A stretch of DNA of 7,364 nucleotides from Methanobacterium sp. (GTDB taxonomy: Archaea; Methanobacteriota; Methanobacteria; Methanobacteriales; Methanobacteriaceae), in NCBI GenBank assembly GCA_003162655.1, contig PMMY01000309.1, forward strand, positions 1-7,364. Reading direction: 5' to 3'. A program made the translations under genes and the position numbers. The notes under the pieces were generated by a model, which was not told the DNA's origin, did not search any database, and saw nothing but the letters and a program-made list of their open reading frames with translations. Positions 6,121-7,364 of the stretch are shown here, in pieces; within the stretch, counting starts at the first letter, position 1; every line of letters starts with the position of its first letter.

Positions 6121-6357
6121 ATGGAGATGGAATTAAAAGTAAATCAAGATAACTGTCTTGGATGTGGAGTTTGCGTAGTTGCATGCCCTGTAAACGCATC
6201 CATAAGCAATGAAGTAGCAGGCGGACATGGATCTAAAACCACCGAAACAATCATGATGGTTGAAAATGGTTTTATTAAACTATTCAGCCCAGAAAAATGC
6301 ACAAAATGTGGAACTTGTCAATTGTTCTGTCCAACAGATGCAATATGGCTTGAGTGA
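6121..6357 (+). CDS. fwdG: Two-cluster ferredoxin FwdG
   Basis: This 78-residue ferredoxin is an electron-transfer subunit of formylmethanofuran dehydrogenase, linking FwdF to the catalytic subunit. Two [4Fe-4S] motifs are complete: C12/C15/C18/C22-Pro and C60/C63/C66/C70-Pro. The 37 residues between them are longer than in classical 2[4Fe-4S] ferredoxins and hold a Gly-rich turn (AGGHGSK), a loop that may make subunit contacts. The ATG at 6121 is preferred over the Met two codons later because GAGG at 6110-6113 stands at a normal distance. It lies 15 bases after fwdF and 9 bases before fwdD, in the same operon. Confidence 0.9.
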   Translation: MEMELKVNQDNCLGCGVCVVACPVNASISNEVAGGHGSKTTETIMMVENGFIKLFSPEKCTKCGTCQLFCPTDAIWLE

Positions 6358-6366
6358 GGTGTTATT

Positions 6367-6897
6367 ATGACTTATGTTGACAAACCCACTGTTTCTAATG
6401 TGGTAAAATTAGATGATCCGAATATTAAAAAAACTGATAAGTTAGAGGTAATGCTAAACACAGGAACCGATATATACCAAGGAGCCTGTAAAAAACGAGG
6501 ATCAACCCTTAAGGATGAATATCGAAAAGTTGCTGGCATTGCTTACATGGACCCAAAGGACATGGCAAGATTAGGAGTTGCAAATTGGGAAAGTGTGCTC
6601 GTAAAATCTGACTGGGGAGAAGTAGTAGTTTATGCTGCACACTCAAGAGATGCACCTCACGAAGACATGATCTTTATACCAAAGGGACCATGGGCAAACG
6701 TGATTGTAAGCCCTGAAACTTACTGCTGTAACGATCCTACTTACAAAGGTATAGAAGCAACAGTAGAAAAATCCGATAAAAAAGTTCTTTTAATGGCTGA
6801 TCTCATGAGGTCTGTTTACAGAAAATACACTAAAAAGGAAAAGAATGTCGACGATCTCCCTTCACTTGGTGAGATGCCAGTCTACAAGAAAAAATAA
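6367..6897 (+). CDS. fwdD: Formylmethanofuran dehydrogenase subunit D
   Basis: FwdD corresponds to the C-terminal molybdopterin-dinucleotide-binding domain of formate dehydrogenases, here as a separate subunit that completes the active site of FwdB. Family features seen are [10 protein letters not shown] (about 30-39), the beta-barrel core with DMARLGV and [15 protein letters not shown], and [11 protein letters not shown] (G107-N111). The protein has 176 residues; subunit D is usually around 130, the excess being about 25 residues at each end, including a Lys-rich tail ending MPVYKKK. A strong GAGGTG at 6356-6361, overlapping the fwdG stop, supports the ATG at 6367. An internal ATG at 6451 also follows a GAGGT but only one base away, too close. 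The fwdB gene follows after 12 bases with its own GGAGG (6898-6902). Confidence 0.92.
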   Translation: MTYVDKPTVSNVVKLDDPNIKKTDKLEVMLNTGTDIYQGACKKRGSTLKDEYRKVAGIAYMDPKDMARLGVANWESVLVKSDWGEVVVYAAHSRDAPHEDMIFIPKGPWANVIVSPETYCCNDPTYKGIEATVEKSDKKVLLMADLMRSVYRKYTKKEKNVDDLPSLGEMPVYKKK

Positions 6898-6909
6898 GGA
6901 GGCAAAAAA

Positions 6910-7364
6910 ATGGTATACGAAGAACCTGTTACTGATTACGATCACATTGTAGAGAATTGTACATGTGCATTCTGTGGAAGTAACTGTGATGATTTAGATT
7001 TTCTTGTTAAAGGAAACCATGTTGTCGGTGTAAGACATGCATGCCGATTGGGTGCAAGTAAAATCATGGAGGACGAAGACCAGAGATTAAAAGTTCCTAT
7101 GATAAGAGATGAAAATGGAGAACTTGTAGAAGTCGATTGGGACACAGCATTGGATAAAGCAGCCGAATTACTAGCAAATTCAGTAAGGCCATTATTATAC
7201 GGTTGGAGTGAAACATCCATAGAATGTATGAAAAAGGGATTAGAACTTACAGAATACATAGGAGCTGTTATAGACAATCAGGCAACAATCTGTCACGGAC
7301 CAACTGTTCAGGCTGTTCAGAACGTTGGATATCCTCTCATGACACTGGGTGAAGTTAAAAACAG
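6910..7364 (+). CDS. fwdB: Formylmethanofuran dehydrogenase catalytic subunit B (partial)
   Basis: FwdB holds the W or Mo bis-molybdopterin centre that reduces CO2 to formate, which is then condensed with methanofuran at FwdA. The first 151 codons are present. An N-terminal [4Fe-4S] site of formate-dehydrogenase type is formed by C19, C22, C26 and C45 (CAFCGSNC, then HACRLG). C128 in [10 protein letters not shown] is at the metal-ligand position, followed by His; it is encoded by TGT, so this is the cysteine form and not the selenocysteine form known in some methanogens. GGAGG at 6898-6902, seven bases before the ATG, fixes the start. Whether it is the tungsten (Fwd) or molybdenum (Fmd) isoenzyme cannot be decided from this part; the linked F, G and D genes favour the Fwd type. 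Confidence 0.93.
   Translation, partial: MVYEEPVTDYDHIVENCTCAFCGSNCDDLDFLVKGNHVVGVRHACRLGASKIMEDEDQRLKVPMIRDENGELVEVDWDTALDKAAELLANSVRPLLYGWSETSIECMKKGLELTEYIGAVIDNQATICHGPTVQAVQNVGYPLMTLGEVKN

Noticed and set aside
6942..7277. 111-codon minus-strand frame opposite fwdB
   Set aside because: It lies wholly inside a well-supported fwdB and has a low-complexity Ser-rich composition typical of an antisense shadow.
1..7364. tRNA, rRNA, CRISPR, insertion sequence or attachment site
   Set aside because: I saw no GC-rich structured RNA island, no transposase, no spaced identical repeats and no tRNA-like ends on either strand.

Overview
The window looks like chromosomal DNA of a hydrogenotrophic methanogenic archaeon, most likely a mesophilic member of the Methanobacteriales. 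The reasons are the AT-rich base composition, TATA-box promoters with short leaders, GGAGGTGAT-type ribosome binding sites, and above all the genes of a formylmethanofuran dehydrogenase (Fwd/Fmd) operon, which catalyses the first step of CO2-based methanogenesis. The genus is an inference; no rRNA or other marker is present.

Layout from left to right. (1) At 1-20 on the minus strand lie the first codons of a divergent gene, MKIVAV plus a certain Val, cut by the window edge; this would fit a P-loop protein such as MobB but is not proven. (2) 21-203 is a short divergent promoter region. (3) 204-2888 (+) is an 894-residue formate dehydrogenase catalytic subunit with a NuoG-like iron-sulfur head, resembling the long clostridial/acetogen FdhA rather than the usual short F420-linked methanogen FdhA; no FdhB partner lies next to it. 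(4) 2889-2966 is a convergent gap with a perfect 12-bp inverted repeat. (5) 2967-4187 (-) is moeA, the molybdenum/tungsten insertase for molybdopterin. (6) 4188-4600 is a 413-bp AT-rich divergent control region with several dyads and a good TATA box. (7) 4601 to the end (+) is a tightly packed operon, fwdH-fwdF-fwdG-fwdD-fwdB: an HTH protein fused to a two-cluster ferredoxin, an eight-cluster polyferredoxin, a two-cluster ferredoxin, the molybdopterin-dinucleotide-binding small subunit, and the start of the catalytic W/Mo subunit, which runs off the window.

The common theme is the Mo/W-bis(pyranopterin) cofactor. FdhA and FwdB/FwdD are two branches of the same enzyme superfamily, MoeA loads the metal, and the possible MobB would act on the nucleotide part of the cofactor. 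FwdF and FwdG carry low-potential electrons to the FwdB/D site, where CO2 is reduced to formate before formylation of methanofuran by FwdA (not in the window). The formate dehydrogenase next door handles the same CO2/formate couple and carries its own electron-relay head.

The most interesting points are the stand-alone NuoG-headed FdhA next to fwd, the HTH-ferredoxin fusion as first gene of the operon, and a pair of TGTGT/ACACA dyads, one of them centred on the predicted transcription start. Together these suggest, without proving it, a redox- or metal-sensing autoregulator of the fwd operon.
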